A program made the position numbers and the translations under genes. Of a stretch of 64,000 nt of DNA, positions 1-10,769 are shown piece by piece. The stretch's first letter is position 1. Each line of letters opens with the position of its first letter. The notes beneath the pieces are model-generated. The model did not search any database, was not told the DNA's origin, and saw only the letters and a program-made list of their open reading frames with translations. Source of the DNA: Leishmania mexicana MHOM/GT/2001/U1103 (Eukaryota; Euglenozoa; Kinetoplastea; Trypanosomatida; Trypanosomatidae); contig NC_018332.1 in the NCBI RefSeq assembly GCF_000234665.1, positions 186,001 to 250,000 of the forward strand. The letters run 5' to 3'.

Positions 1-101
1 TGGTGGGCCTCCTGCAGCTGGCTCTCCACAACCTCAACCTCTTCAGATGGCCGCGCCGACGGACGACCGCGGCGAGCCTTGGCCTTGGAACGAGTCTGCA
101 T
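1..101 (-). CDS. N-terminal fragment of an unidentified protein, cut by the window edge
   Basis: The minus strand has an ATG at 99-101 and stays open to the window edge, giving 33 complete residues that begin MQTRSKAKARRGRP. The start is rich in Lys and Arg and is followed by a Glu/Val/Gln-rich stretch that could begin a coiled coil. The basic opening could act as a nuclear or nucleolar signal, but that is inference. The frame also stays open upstream of this ATG for at least a dozen codons with no other Met nearby, so this is the natural start. The strand matches every other gene here. I do not recognise the protein. Confidence 0.5.
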   Translation of the reverse strand, partial: MQTRSKAKARRGRPSARPSEEVEVVESQLQEAH

Positions 102-3100
102 CTTGGACAGGAACGGAAAAACAAAAGGTGGTAGGGTGAGTGGTAGGACCCTGCGCGAGTGTTGCGCAGTTGACAGCAGTCGAATGCCGAGCGAGGTAAA
201 GATGCGTCTGCGTGACACTAAATGAAAAAAGGGCGGAAGAGACACTAGTGCGGTACGGTGTCAGCGCAAGTCAAAGGGAAGTTAGGGAGCAGCGATCAGC
301 CAGCAGTGCCCGCAGTGGAGTCACACGGCAAAGCGCGCAAGCCGAGACACACGCACACACCAAACAACAAAAAACGAAGAAACAGCAAGTACAGTGGCAA
401 CAGCCGCCTGGGTGGACAATAGCGTGAAAGGCGGAGGATACACGAAGGAGGAGGGGAGAAGAGGCACGAAGGCGCTGATTGGATTCGGGCGTGCAACACA
501 ACGCCGATGCGCAGTTATGCGTCAAGAGAGCGCGGGGTGAGGGTGGGAGGGGAGGTGTTTGTGAGTCAGAGAGCGAGAGAGAGAAGGTGGGTGAGTGATT
601 GGCACGAGAGTGGGGCGGTAGAGGGGCAGTCGGCAGTGAAGCAGAGTATGTAGATGTCGATATGACTGTATGTGTGTGTGTGTGTGTGTCAGGACAAGGA
701 GTGCCCACTGTGCGTTGACGAGAGAGCTGGGTGTGTCTACGAGCGTAAGCTGGAGCTGCGGTTTTGATGAGGCGCAGAGATGGGTGTCACTGTGAGCAAA
801 GTCGAAGATGACGTAACTGAGTTGCCTTGCGCACTCTCGTCACCTCTTCTCGTTTCCTATCTTTACTGTTGTTGTTCTTGGGGGTCGGCGTTCCGCATGA
901 ATGAGTGGGAAGAGATTTTCTATGACAAGTGCATCTAGTGTGTAATATGTCCCTCTGCACGCCGTAGGTAGCCCGTGCTTCGTCTGGGCCACAGTTGCGG
1001 GGGCAGCGGTGGTTGCTGCTCTATTTATGTTCTCCGTGTAAGTACACGTTTCGTGGTGTACGACGTATGCCCTTGTGAAAAAGAAGGATGCGGTACGGGG
1101 CACGCTCCGTAACAGGACTTGATGTTGAGGAGACGACCTCCGTGTGTTTGCTGAGGCGCGATCGATGCACGAGATGTGTCGCACACGTAGTCGCAGGTTT
1201 GAGTTCAGTTGAGGTTGTCTATTATTTGTGTCTCTGTGTGTGTGTGTGTGTGCTCAACAGGAAGTGGGATGTGTGCCGTGGGGCGTGAGGCAAGAATTGA
1301 CCAGTGAGTGTTCGTGGACGAAAGCAGGGATGAAAACGAGGTACCGCTGTGCTGCGGCAAGGCGAGCAGGCGGGGTTTGGTGAAGGCAGTAAGGAGAAGA
1401 GCACGGAAATTATGCCCAAGGGGAGAGTCCCGGGCAGACACTCAGAGCGCCACCCTTATTCCCGCCCCCTGCAGACGCATGAATGGTACGTCGACACACA
1501 ACTTGGATTCACCGCCTACGCAGCAGCCCCATAGCCCAGACCACTCGAGTTGGTTTGAGCTTGTTCGATAACATATAGAGGCTGCAATGCGCGTCACGTC
1601 GGCGAGTGGCCGCACGTGTTACCTCCGCGTTGGTTCGTGTGTATTCGTTTGCTTCACTGCTTGTGACCGCCGCCGCTAAGCGAACGCGCAAACCCCACGA
1701 AGCCACAGTCAGCACGGCCCTCCGCACGCCCCCTCCCCCTGTGAATCACCGCTGCCGCCCCCCGCCCTCCCTCCCACAGATGGTGCATGGTCTGGCAGCA
1801 CAGCAACGAGAAGAAACGCGGTCCGAGCTGGAGAGAACGCAGTGCAGGGTGAGGACACACGTGGGAGGCTCAAATGCGTCCGCGGAAGCACACGGGCGGC
1901 ACGACAAGTAAAAATAAAGGCAGGCAGAGATCTGATGTTTTGCTTGTGTGATGGACTTGACCAGATCGTCCTCGACGGCGATGGGGAGGTGGGGGAGGGG
2001 GTATAACAGACAAGGTGCCTCTTGGGGTGACAGCGCGACGAAAAAATGGTACAGGGCGGTGGGAGAAGGGGATGGGGCAACAAGATGAGAAAGAGCGCCT
2101 TGCCATGAGAAAGCAACGACAAACACGTCAAAACAAGGAGGTATCGATACAGAAGAGGTGACAGATGTGTCGTATCACAACAGGTTGAGGTTTGTATGGT
2201 GCTGTTGCTCCTGTCAAGCTGCTGGACGCCTCGAATGGCGTGGGCGAGATAGACAGCAAAGCTGCTGATCATGTGACGAGGAAGCTATGGAGAGATGGAC
2301 CGATAAAGCACACACACACAAAGCGGCAGCGACAGCAGAGCACTACGCAGTCATTTTTGTATGAGCAATGGCAGGTATGATCTGCATCGACTCTGTCGCT
2401 GCAGTTCCATGTGCCTTCCCTTCCGCCCTCCCTTCCCTCGTTGGTGCTCAAGTGCCTCTAAACCATGTCGCTGCCAGTTTGAAAAAAAAAGCGTACTGGC
2501 ATGTGCACTTACGCGGTGGCGGAGCTGCGCCTTGTTCTTTGATTGCGCTTTCTGTGCAGGTCTTGCGTGCAGCGTTGCACAGATGAAAGGCGATAACACG
2601 TGCTGCCTTTTCTCTCCTCCTCATAGCCTGGTTGTGTCGCTCTATTCACGTGGCGCCTTGCGGAGCCCGAAGCAGCCGAGGCACGGAAGGTCGCACACCA
2701 ACCATGGGCAACAAAGAACAGCAAAGAGGGCGAAAAGCGAAGCGGAAGAGAGAGCAGAGCGGGGTAGAAAAGAAAAAGGCCGTCGGCAACCGATGACGAG
2801 GAAACAGAGAGAGAGTGGTCACCACATGGGTGAGGGTGGGCGTGAGCTTGTTTGGATAGAGTGGACGCGTGATATGAATGGCAGTGGAGTTCGCTGTGCG
2901 TGCGTGATGAAGCCGTGCATGAGAGGTGGAAAAATGAAAAGACGAGGAAGGGTAGCGGTGAAGGTGGAGAACGCTGCGTGCAACGTCAGCGATGCAGCCC
3001 GGGAGCTGGGGTGTGTCAGACGGGATAGAAAAGGAAGCGGCGTCATGTCCGCTCGCAGCAACCGCAGGGGAGCTCCGAGTGTCACCCTGCACACAGAAAA

Positions 3101-3492
3101 GACACACGTGGAGGATATGCGCTGTTGATTTTTTGGTTTTGGTGTCACTGTTGCTGTTGTGGCGCTTTACCACGCATTGGTCTGCACACAAAGAGCGCTG
3201 CGAAGGGGGCTTCGCACAGTCGCATGCGCGGTCCACACTCACCCCTTGCCCGTGGGCGTCCCCGTCTGGACAGTGAGGAGATTGGGGAAGGAATGGAGTC
3301 ACAACAGACAGATGCAGAGGGAGCTCAGCAGAGGGCATGCGGCGGACGATACGCAAGGGCTTACGGAGAGGTGAAAGCGAGTGGAACCAAAACAAACAAC
3401 AAAAGTAAGAGAGACCCGAGTCGAAGAGAAAATGGTCCGCCGCTCATGCATCGCGGCTTTCTGCAGCATAAACGCCCACGTACGCGGCACCG
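102..3492. other. Intergenic region, 3.4 kb, no supportable gene
   Basis: This spacer holds the 5' flank of the left-edge gene and the 3' flank of the RING-like gene. It contains microsatellites such as a TG tract at about 671-689 and another at about 1235-1252, nine A at 2482-2490, and many purine-rich patches that are pyrimidine-rich on the transcribed sense. Open frames up to 255 codons exist on both strands, but they are low in complexity and match nothing I know. It is long enough to hide a small gene or a non-coding RNA, but I see none. Confidence 0.6.
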
Positions 3493-3717
3493 CTACTGCC
3501 TCACATGCGTGAGGCCAGCGTAGAACTGACCACATGTCTTGCATTTTCCACCCGAGGCGCACTTCATGGCGCACTGCTTGCAGAAACAGGGGTGATGACA
3601 CGAGTTTGTTTCGAACTCGATCGCCTTCTGGTGGCACTTCATGCACATCGTCTCCACCGGCTGCTGAAGGGGGCTGCTCCCGGAGGACGCGGAGGACAGG
3701 GAAGCAGAGGCAGGCAT
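3493..3717 (-). CDS. Small RING-like zinc-binding protein, 74 aa
   Basis: The frame opens as GTG further upstream, but the first ATG is at 3715-3717 and gives 74 residues. After a Ser/Ala-rich leader of about 22 residues, nearly the whole protein is a cysteine-rich module: C25-x2-C28, C40-x-H42, C46-x2-C49 and C59-x2-C62, which is the spacing of a C3HC4 RING finger. C44 and C53 are additional cysteines. Related RING modules commonly act in ubiquitin ligases, but there is no substrate-binding domain here, so a ligase role is only inference. Its small size suggests it works as an adaptor or within a complex. The gene sits alone between two large spacers. The clustered Cys pattern and compact frame make coding likely. 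Confidence 0.7.
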   Translation of the reverse strand: MPASASLSSASSGSSPLQQPVETMCMKCHQKAIEFETNSCHHPCFCKQCAMKCASGGKCKTCGQFYAGLTHVRQ

Positions 3718-5871
3718 AGTTCGATTGCGATTTTGTAAGGTCAACCTGAGGCGCAGGTGGTGCGTCTCTGAGTGTTTATGTGTATCAGCAGCTTCTCTCG
3801 GTCTCCCCACTATGCAACCGATGTTCTGGCTCGCGACTTTGTGTGGTGTGGGCGGACGAAAACGGACAATTGACTAGAGTACGTGGGTTCTGTGTGTATG
3901 GCCAATGGGAGTCGAAGCGGTCGGCACGACGCAGCATCAGCAGGAAGGAAATAGGGAAGGCAAATGGAAAGCCCTCGCGACCCTCGATACGGGAAGCAAA
4001 CACGGCACACACAATCAAGTGAAACAAGCACACGTCCATGTAAACTGACGAGTGGTTCAAAGTGGGTGGGTGCGTGGTGTTGGAACAGAGGAAACACCGG
4101 TGCAGGAGTCCGGTGGCAACGGCCAAGCGAGCAGACGAATGTTGGGGGGGACAAAGGTAAAGAGAACGACAGCGATGGAGACGTGAGACGGCGCACACTC
4201 TGTGCCACTTTCCCTCTCTTGCACTCCCGCGCATAGGTCTGCCTACAGAGAGTAGAGGCCTCTTTTGGCTACCCTTCTGCGTCTCTCCCAAGTGAGGTGC
4301 AAGGCTCACGGAGGGGAGGCCACAACGTGTAACACCCACGTGCACGCCGATTCACCGACATTGCACTCGCTCCTTTCACGTATTCGCTCTATGTTTTCCA
4401 CGGACTACCTGTGTGTCTGTGTCTGTATGTGTATGTATGTCGGAGGGAAGGGTCCGCGTCTCACCAACCCAAGTTCGAGGCGAAGAACAGCGGGGAGGCA
4501 GCAGCCAAAAAGCAACAACAACCCTACTCACGAGCACACACACACCAGGCATAAGAGCGAGGGATTGGGGAGGAGGGTCAGATGGGGCACCAGAGACACA
4601 GAGAGAAAGAGAGAGGGCGAGACACACATTACGCAAGCAGTGGAGTCCAACTCAGCAGTAACAGCAGAAGGAGAGAAAATAAGGCAGACGCACGTAGAAG
4701 TGGCCATAGATGCGATGGACATGGGATTGGAGACAGACAACCCGACGTGCACAGTGACGTACACGAAACGTACATGGATCCATGAGCCTCCCTGCCTCAA
4801 CACTCGGCTTTTCTTCCATATCGACAATAAAGCGACTCTAATAACGAAGGACGCGCTGCAGTGATTTGTAGAAGGCGTGGCACCGCTTACCGGCCCCGAC
4901 ATGGCTGATGCAAGCCACATCCCTTACAGAAAACGGAATAGTGGCATAATGTCGTCTTGCACTTGGGGCTCTCATGCACTTGGCTCACATAGACACAAGC
5001 GATCGGAGGGAATTACTTGGGTAAGAAGCCCAGATTATCTGACGAGATTTGGCAGAGTTCGTCGTTGGGACTTCCCTCGTCTTACCGCCCGCGTAAGGCG
5101 ACGCAGACGATGCGGCCGAGGAGATGACAGAAAAGCCACGGCTTACGGTTACTTGAGGTGAAGGAGAACGGCGGAACTGCGAGAGCGCTGGCGTAGAAGG
5201 CGCCATGTGTGATGATTTCAAACAGTAGGCACACATACTCGGGGGTGCGGCGAGTAAAAGCGGAGATGGGGGTGATGGAGGTTTGCACAGTGAACCTCCC
5301 CCCTCTCTGTGTGTCTGTTCTTGTCGTTGGCGTGTGGCGATAAGTGTCTGTGTGTGTACGTGCACGTACACACACAGACACAGACACACGCGAGGAGAGA
5401 GAGGGAGAGAGAAGAGGGACACGTTTGTACAGGGGAGGGTAAGTGACAGAGAGAGAGCGATGAAGGATGCACGTGGACGCCGTCGTGCTGTGCGCCCATG
5501 TGAAAGAGACGTTGGCGGAGAAGATACACGCACACACACACGCGCGCGCGCACCCTCCCTCCCCTCCCTCCCAGCATAGAAATATATATATATATATGCG
5601 CGCCCGTGTGAGGAGGTCTTGAAGTCACTGTTGCGTCCTTGTTTGGGCAACAGGGCAGAAATGGAGAACAGCGAAACCGCAAAGGCCACCAGAGAAAACG
5701 AAAAAAAAAACAAGACAAGGGCACCGCACACACACACACACACATCATTCGCGGAGAGTGAACATGAGAGAGGGAGGGGAGACGGAGAAAAAAACAGAAG
5801 TAAGCGGACGGCGGTGAATGGCTACGCCGTCCAGAATTGTGCACTTCCACTCAGGCTCATTCGATTGTGCG
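3718..5871. other. Intergenic region, 2.2 kb, repeat-rich
   Basis: This region is the 3' flank of VPS37 and the 5' flank of the RING-like gene. It holds a perfect 38-bp palindrome (5344-5381), an (AT)8 tract (5582-5597), ten A (5701-5710), (CA)9 (5727-5744) and a CG/CA alternating stretch near 5523-5550. Frames here of up to 252 codons are made of Ser/Thr/Arg/Val from these repeats and are not convincing genes. Confidence 0.6.
5344..5381. repeat. Perfect 38-bp palindrome with no spacer
   Basis: The two 19-base arms are exact reverse complements meeting at a central TGCA (5361-5364). They are composed of TG/CA steps plus GTACGTGCACGTAC in the middle. The symmetry breaks at 5343/5382. It lies in the 3' flank of VPS37, so in RNA it could form a tight hairpin, and in DNA a cruciform or Z-form. 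Confidence 0.9.
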
Positions 5872-6732
5872 TCAGTTCGCGGCGCACTGCGCACGATAGG
5901 AGATCCGCTTCAGGTCGAGTATGTGCATCGCTCTCGACTGCGCCTTGTATTGCTCCAACAAATCTTGAAAGCCACCCTTGTCTGCCTTGTAGGCGTCCAG
6001 GGCGCGCCTTCCGAGCGTCATACAGTCGCTGCTCATCCTACGTACGTCATCCTCGAGGGTTTTCATAAGGGCCTCCGGGGTGCCGACGGACATGAGGAGT
6101 CGATTCTGCTCCAGTTGCTGCAGCTGCGACACCTGCTCATCAAGGTGCTGCTGCAGGTCCTTTACCTGTGCCTCCAGCGTCTCCACTTCGTTGCGGAGCG
6201 TCGTGTTCTCGTTCGCAACCCGCTCGATTTCGCTGATGGTCTGAAGACTCGCCTCTCGCATCAGCTTCACGATAGGCAGCTGGTAGCAGTACGCGTCAAG
6301 GCAGTTCGGGTTGGTCACCAGATCCTGCAGCAAGCGGTCCGTCTCCCCGCTCAACTGCAGCGTCACGCTGCGCATACTTGGCGGCTCTACAGGGCCCCAG
6401 CAATCTGCCGCGTTCTGAAATGCGTTACGGACCGCTTCGACCAAGGTGGAGGTGGTGCTGCTCCACTGGTACGCTAGTGCCTCGGAGGGGTTGATATTGG
6501 GAGGCGTGATAGGGACGTTGTGGCAGCAGTACGGCATCGTCGCCCTTGGCACCGCCTTCGGGAACGACGAGGGCAGCGTCACGTACAGAGAGAGGGCATA
6601 CTCCGTCATCGGAGTGATGCGCAGCACATCATCCACCTTAAGCACCGTCTCCTGCGCACTTTCCGTGACGACAGAGGTCGATGGGAACTGCCGCCGCAGC
6701 TCCTCTAGTTGGGTACTGCGATCTTGAGGCAT
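5872..6732 (-). CDS. VPS37: VPS37-like ESCRT-I subunit
   Basis: ESCRT-I sorts ubiquitinated membrane cargo into multivesicular endosomes, and VPS37 bridges its core. The 286-residue product starts at an ATG (6730-6732). Residues about 30-112 resemble a degenerate ubiquitin E2 variant (UEV) fold, with a SLYVTLPSSFPKAVP strand-loop segment (48-62). Residues about 132-278 match the Mod(r)/VPS37 helical domain: a QLPIVKLMRE motif (151-160), a long coiled coil (163-212), then a TPEALMKTLEDD motif (218-229) and a C-terminal helix ending near LKRISYR. A UEV-like part plus Mod(r) is the architecture of metazoan VPS37A. I see no active-site Cys typical of an E2 enzyme. Assignment rests on pattern recognition; another coiled-coil trafficking protein is the main alternative. 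Confidence 0.75.
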   Translation of the reverse strand: MPQDRSTQLEELRRQFPSTSVVTESAQETVLKVDDVLRITPMTEYALSLYVTLPSSFPKAVPRATMPYCCHNVPITPPNINPSEALAYQWSSTTSTLVEAVRNAFQNAADCWGPVEPPSMRSVTLQLSGETDRLLQDLVTNPNCLDAYCYQLPIVKLMREASLQTISEIERVANENTTLRNEVETLEAQVKDLQQHLDEQVSQLQQLEQNRLLMSVGTPEALMKTLEDDVRRMSSDCMTLGRRALDAYKADKGGFQDLLEQYKAQSRAMHILDLKRISYRAQCAAN

Positions 6733-8845
6733 GTGTGCCAGACAAGCGGAGCAGCGAGCAGTTCAGTGACGAAAAAGCAGTGCAACGCCGGCAAAACGCA
6801 AAACCTGACCATAAACTAAACAACAACGCGCCAAACACAGTACGCAAACGTCAGCCTGCTTCAAGGGAAAGGCTGCTGGCTCAGAGATATCCACGTAACA
6901 GCGACGGAGAAGAGCGCAAAGGAAACGAGAGAGAATCACTGAGGGTGAGCCATCACCTCCCCCTTCCCATCAGGATAGGTGCAAGGCGTATGTGTAACGC
7001 CCCCAAAATCCCTCGCTCAACACGAGTGTGTAGATAGAAGGTCGCTTGCGTGTGGGTGCGTGCGTGCGCTGGCTTCCAGTGTGCTCAATGGAAGGCAGAT
7101 GCTTGTGGTGACGGGTGGTGGGTGGGGGGCGGACACACCGGCGAGGAAAGGAGAAAGAAATGGAAATATGTGGGCGTCTGCTTCGCTTTGCTGGAGTTGA
7201 CCCATTTCCGATCATTGGCCAAAAGCATCCGTCAAGGATATAGAAAGTACACCAAGAAGGTGAAAAAACAGATGCGTATTGAGAGGGAAACGGGATGAGA
7301 GGGCTTGATTCGATTGCACGGCACGAGCGCACGATCAAACACTGCACATTCTGAACTCATGTGCCACACCTCCAGGCACATCCGCTTCCATGCAGAAAAA
7401 CTTCTTCGCGGGAGAGGTAAATCCCGAAGACAGTGCCGAGTTTCTCGCCGGTTTCCGGGGGAGGTGTGAAGGCGACACTTTGCAGCGCAAACTACTCGCA
7501 CTAGCAGGCAACGACCGCATGACAGCGATCTACTCGGAAACGCTGCAGGTCCATCCGTGTTTTCTGCGTATTACAGTGCCTCCAGCAGAGCACCACTGCC
7601 GCTCCACAGGGTCACAATTCCTTCCCCCTCCAAATGGCATTTATTCTGTCGCTAGTCCGTTCGTATACGCATGCACAACCAAAGCTCACCTACCTCTGTG
7701 GCTAAATCCTGGTCGTCTGGGACGAACCGCCTGCCGTCGAGTCAGGGCTGCACGTCACGCAGGCTCTTCCTATTCTTCCTCACCCCTTTCTTTCGCATAC
7801 GTACAGCTCGACCAGTGCTGAAGGGGACTTGAGTGAGCTGCACGGCGTGATCAGGGCGGGGCACGTCCAGAGACCTACTCCACGGCGGGAGCGGTGGCTT
7901 TTTGCCGGCGCGTAGTAAGAGATGTCGGCTTGATGACTGACACCGGTAGCCAGGTCCCTGATTCATGTGGTTGCGTCTGCTCATCTGGAAGTACTGACAT
8001 CACAAGCTAGCATAGCCCCTCACTGTGATCCAATGAACCATGTCAGCTAGACAGCATGAAATCAGAACGGCACGAGACGCGCCAGGAGCGGCAGGATTTG
8101 TGGAACGATGTGTCGCAACGTGCCATCCTCCGATGTTACAGTGTCTGCGTTGAGAGCACCGTCAGGAGGAGGAACGCAAGTTCGTAGAGAAACAACTGTC
8201 ACACCCGTTTTCACGCACTTTCGTGGCAACCGCTGTCTTTGCAGAACCACCGGTCCATGATACATTGCGCCAGAAGAGAGCTACGGTAAACAGCCGAGTA
8301 GTTATCTAACCGCTTTTCTCCGGTCCCCCATTCAAACGAAATCAAAAAAGGGTTCCTCAGACAGGCTAATAAAAAGGAAAGCGAGAACGCAGGTGGGGAG
8401 AGAGGAGGTGGTGGGAGGACGACAAAAGACACTCCGTGGCGGAGGGGAGGGGCAAGCGGAGGGGGCAGCGAGAAAAGGGCGAGACACAAACACCCACACA
8501 TGCACAGGCACACCGTGTACGTGGCGCCGCGACCGCAATCGCGCCCACCCACTCCCCCCTCTCTAAATGCAAAACACAAGAGTGTGTGAAACGAGAAAGA
8601 GAGAAAGCGAAGAGCTGCGTTATGTCGAAAAGCAGCAAAACTATTCCGTTATATAAATATGTATAGGGATGGAGAGCCGACGTACTGCCACGCTCGCTCG
8701 CTCACACTGCCTAGCGCATGCGACAGCGGCACACACACACGGCACGTAGCAACACTGTTCGCACATGCCGACGGGGGTATGAGTGTCACACACAGACACA
8801 AACAGGCGCATGAATGCCGTCCCTTGTGCACAAGAACCAGGGTGC
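6733..8845. other. Intergenic region, 2.1 kb, with a repeat-poor island
   Basis: This is the 3' flank of the GP63-like gene and the 5' flank of VPS37. From about 6733 to 7300 and from 8390 to 8845 it is ordinary purine- and CA-rich spacer. The middle (about 7310-8340) is different and is described separately. Confidence 0.6.
7310..8340. mobile_element. Repeat-poor island in the GP63 3' flank; possible SIDER-type retroposon remnant
   Basis: For about 1 kb the CA/TG, poly-purine and poly-A tracts that fill the other spacers are nearly absent. The sequence is compositionally balanced and mixed, as in degenerate coding or retroposon DNA. It lies downstream of the GP63-like gene on the transcribed strand, which is where Leishmania SIDER2 elements (degenerate, about 0.5 kb, ingi/L1Tc-related) usually sit in 3' UTRs. 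The part from about 7820 to 8010 on the minus strand looks most like SIDER2 to me, but this is from memory. A plus-strand frame (7390-7821; open from about 7310) reads MQKNFFAGEVNPEDSAEFL at its start and has rather normal codon use, but I recognise no domain. No second copy was noticed in this window. Confidence 0.35.
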
Positions 8846-10546
8846 TCAGGCCATGAAAAGCACCACCAGAAGCACTGCCACCACCGCCGTCACACTTGTC
8901 CGAACACCAGTCACGCTGTGGTCGGTGAGAAAACGACTGTATTCTTCGTACAGCGAGGCGTTTATCTTGATGGCGCACACGGACTCATAAGAGGGGCACA
9001 CCAAATACCCTTTAGAGAAGGACGGGCTCAGTGTCGACAGGTTGTAGGTTTTGCCTGGCAGACAATCCTGGAACGCAGACGCACCACGTACTTTGACGCC
9101 GTACGTTGAGCTGCCGCACTGCACTTCAGCACAAATGCCATGCTGCTGGGCCGCCGAGCCACCAACGGAAAAACCTACCGGTGTGTCGACACAGCGCGAC
9201 ATGATGCCATATACGCTGCCCTTCAGCGCGTTCGTCTTAGCGGTGCATTTCGTGTCGTCGGCATCTCCCACAAACGGGCAGAAGTCCATCAGGGGATCCG
9301 AGCCACCCAGCCTCGGGTTTTCGAAGTATTGAAACTGGGTGGGCAGATTCGAGTCGTAATAGGTGAATATGCACTTCCCGACGCCTCGGCGATCAGAGGT
9401 GCAGCTCGACGGTGCGTCGGGGGCGTCGCAGAACATATTATTATTCTGTGAAGTGCCTTTGATGACGCAGCGATCGTCTTTCAGTTTGCAGCCCGCAAGG
9501 TGGCCGTACGCCATCGACTCCGCCTTGTCGTAGTTGCCCTTGTAGTAGCCCGTGTCCTCCATGGCGGCGATGGTGAGCGCCGAGTAGATGCCGACGCCGC
9601 TGACGCTCGCCATCAGCTCGTCCTTGGCGTTGCGGCGCTTCCAGTGTGAAGAAACGGATCCCTTTTCACCCTCGTCTTCTAGCTCCATGAAAGCCTGCGT
9701 TTGGCAGCCGTAATGTTGCCGCGCCATGGCGACCACCTTTTCACTGCGGATGACCGGCGAGGGGCTCTTGCCTCGAAAGGACGCCATCACCAACATATTC
9801 TGTTCTTTGAAAACTGAGTGCGTGAAGCCGAGTGCATGCAACACCTCGTGCGCGATGACGCGTACGATCTTCGGGTCGGCGGCGATGTACTTAGGCGAGA
9901 TGTTCGCCACGCCCACGGACGGGCGACCATCCTCGAAGCTCTGACACTTCAGCGCCCATGCGATGGTATTGTCAGATGTTGGTCCAGCAGACATGTACAG
10001 AACAAAGTCGGCGTCCTTCACACCGATCTTCATGTGGTCTTTGGGTATGCTGAACTGACCGCAGATGGGGTGTTTATTAATAAAGGGGTTGACAACGATG
10101 TTGCCATTCTCCCGCTGCACGTTCAGCCGCTCTTTGTGCAGCTCAACTGCGGATGGAATCAGCAGCTCCAACAGAGCCTGTTTCTTTCTGTTTGTGAGAA
10201 CGTCCGCTGCGCTGCAGGTCACCCTGTCGCCACGGAAGCTGGGCCGACTCTGGCGCGAAGCGGTGCAGTGCTGGCTGCTGTTCGAAATGTCATCTGTGAA
10301 GACAGCAATGCGGATGGGCTGCCAGGCCCCCGTTGCAGCAGCCGCAACCGCAAGCTCCCCGGCTGGCGGCTCTACACGGCTTATCTCACTCACGCGAGTG
10401 CCGATCGTGTGCGCCTCCAGCTCGTCAAACCCGCAGCGCGGCTCTTCTGAGTCGCCTCGCTCTGGGTGCGCCTGCACCGCGCCCACGCCGACAACAGAGC
10501 ACACCAACACAAAGGTCACCGTGATCCTCAAGAGCGTGCGGGACAT
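8846..10546 (-). CDS. GP63: GP63 / leishmanolysin-like surface zinc metalloprotease (M8)
   Basis: Leishmanolysins are zinc endopeptidases of the parasite surface and secretory pathway that cleave host proteins and aid survival in the host. The frame is open far upstream, but the ATG at 10544-10546 begins a classic signal peptide (residues 1-26), giving 566 residues. Cys38 lies in the pro-region at the place of the cysteine switch. The mature part starts near residue 70. Zinc ligands are visible: HEVLHALGFTH (233-243) supplies two His, the third is His301 in SHWKRRNAKDELM, and Met312 forms the Met-turn, so the enzyme looks active. About 20 cysteines match the family's disulfide-rich C-terminal half. 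A hydrophobic tail (about 551-566) could be a GPI signal or a short anchor. It is a diverged single copy, with HEVLH in place of the HEMAH of the classical cluster, and somewhat shorter than the usual ~600 residues. Confidence 0.95.
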   Translation of the reverse strand: MSRTLLRITVTFVLVCSVVGVGAVQAHPERGDSEEPRCGFDELEAHTIGTRVSEISRVEPPAGELAVAAAATGAWQPIRIAVFTDDISNSSQHCTASRQSRPSFRGDRVTCSAADVLTNRKKQALLELLIPSAVELHKERLNVQRENGNIVVNPFINKHPICGQFSIPKDHMKIGVKDADFVLYMSAGPTSDNTIAWALKCQSFEDGRPSVGVANISPKYIAADPKIVRVIAHEVLHALGFTHSVFKEQNMLVMASFRGKSPSPVIRSEKVVAMARQHYGCQTQAFMELEDEGEKGSVSSHWKRRNAKDELMASVSGVGIYSALTIAAMEDTGYYKGNYDKAESMAYGHLAGCKLKDDRCVIKGTSQNNNMFCDAPDAPSSCTSDRRGVGKCIFTYYDSNLPTQFQYFENPRLGGSDPLMDFCPFVGDADDTKCTAKTNALKGSVYGIMSRCVDTPVGFSVGGSAAQQHGICAEVQCGSSTYGVKVRGASAFQDCLPGKTYNLSTLSPSFSKGYLVCPSYESVCAIKINASLYEEYSRFLTDHSVTGVRTSVTAVVAVLLVVLFMA

Positions 10547-10769
10547 TGGTGAAAAGTAAGGGCGCCAGCGAGACCGGGTGCGTGTGCGTGTGCGGGGAGG
10601 TTGAGCTGTTGTGTGGGTTCTTGTAGCACAGCTGCGTCTGTGGTATACGGAGACGTGTGCACCGTACAAAGAACACTGAGCAACGTCACCCGGCAAATGT
10701 CCAGCCGGCTTGAACGCCGAGTAGTGCAAAATCACGAGAAACGTAAAGGGGGTCGAGGTAGTCGCGTGT

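Noticed and set aside
2361..3128. Plus-strand frame of 255 codons
   Set aside because: It opposes the uniform minus-strand direction, is rich in Arg/Lys/Gly from purine repeats, overlaps a similar frame on the other strand and has no recognisable motif.
2646..3395. Minus-strand frame of 249 codons in the left spacer
   Set aside because: Right strand, but Ser/His/Pro/Leu-rich low-complexity reading of pyrimidine tracts with no domain; typical UTR artefact.
4985..5743. Minus-strand frame of 252 codons crossing the palindrome
   Set aside because: Made of translated CA, TA and CT repeats.
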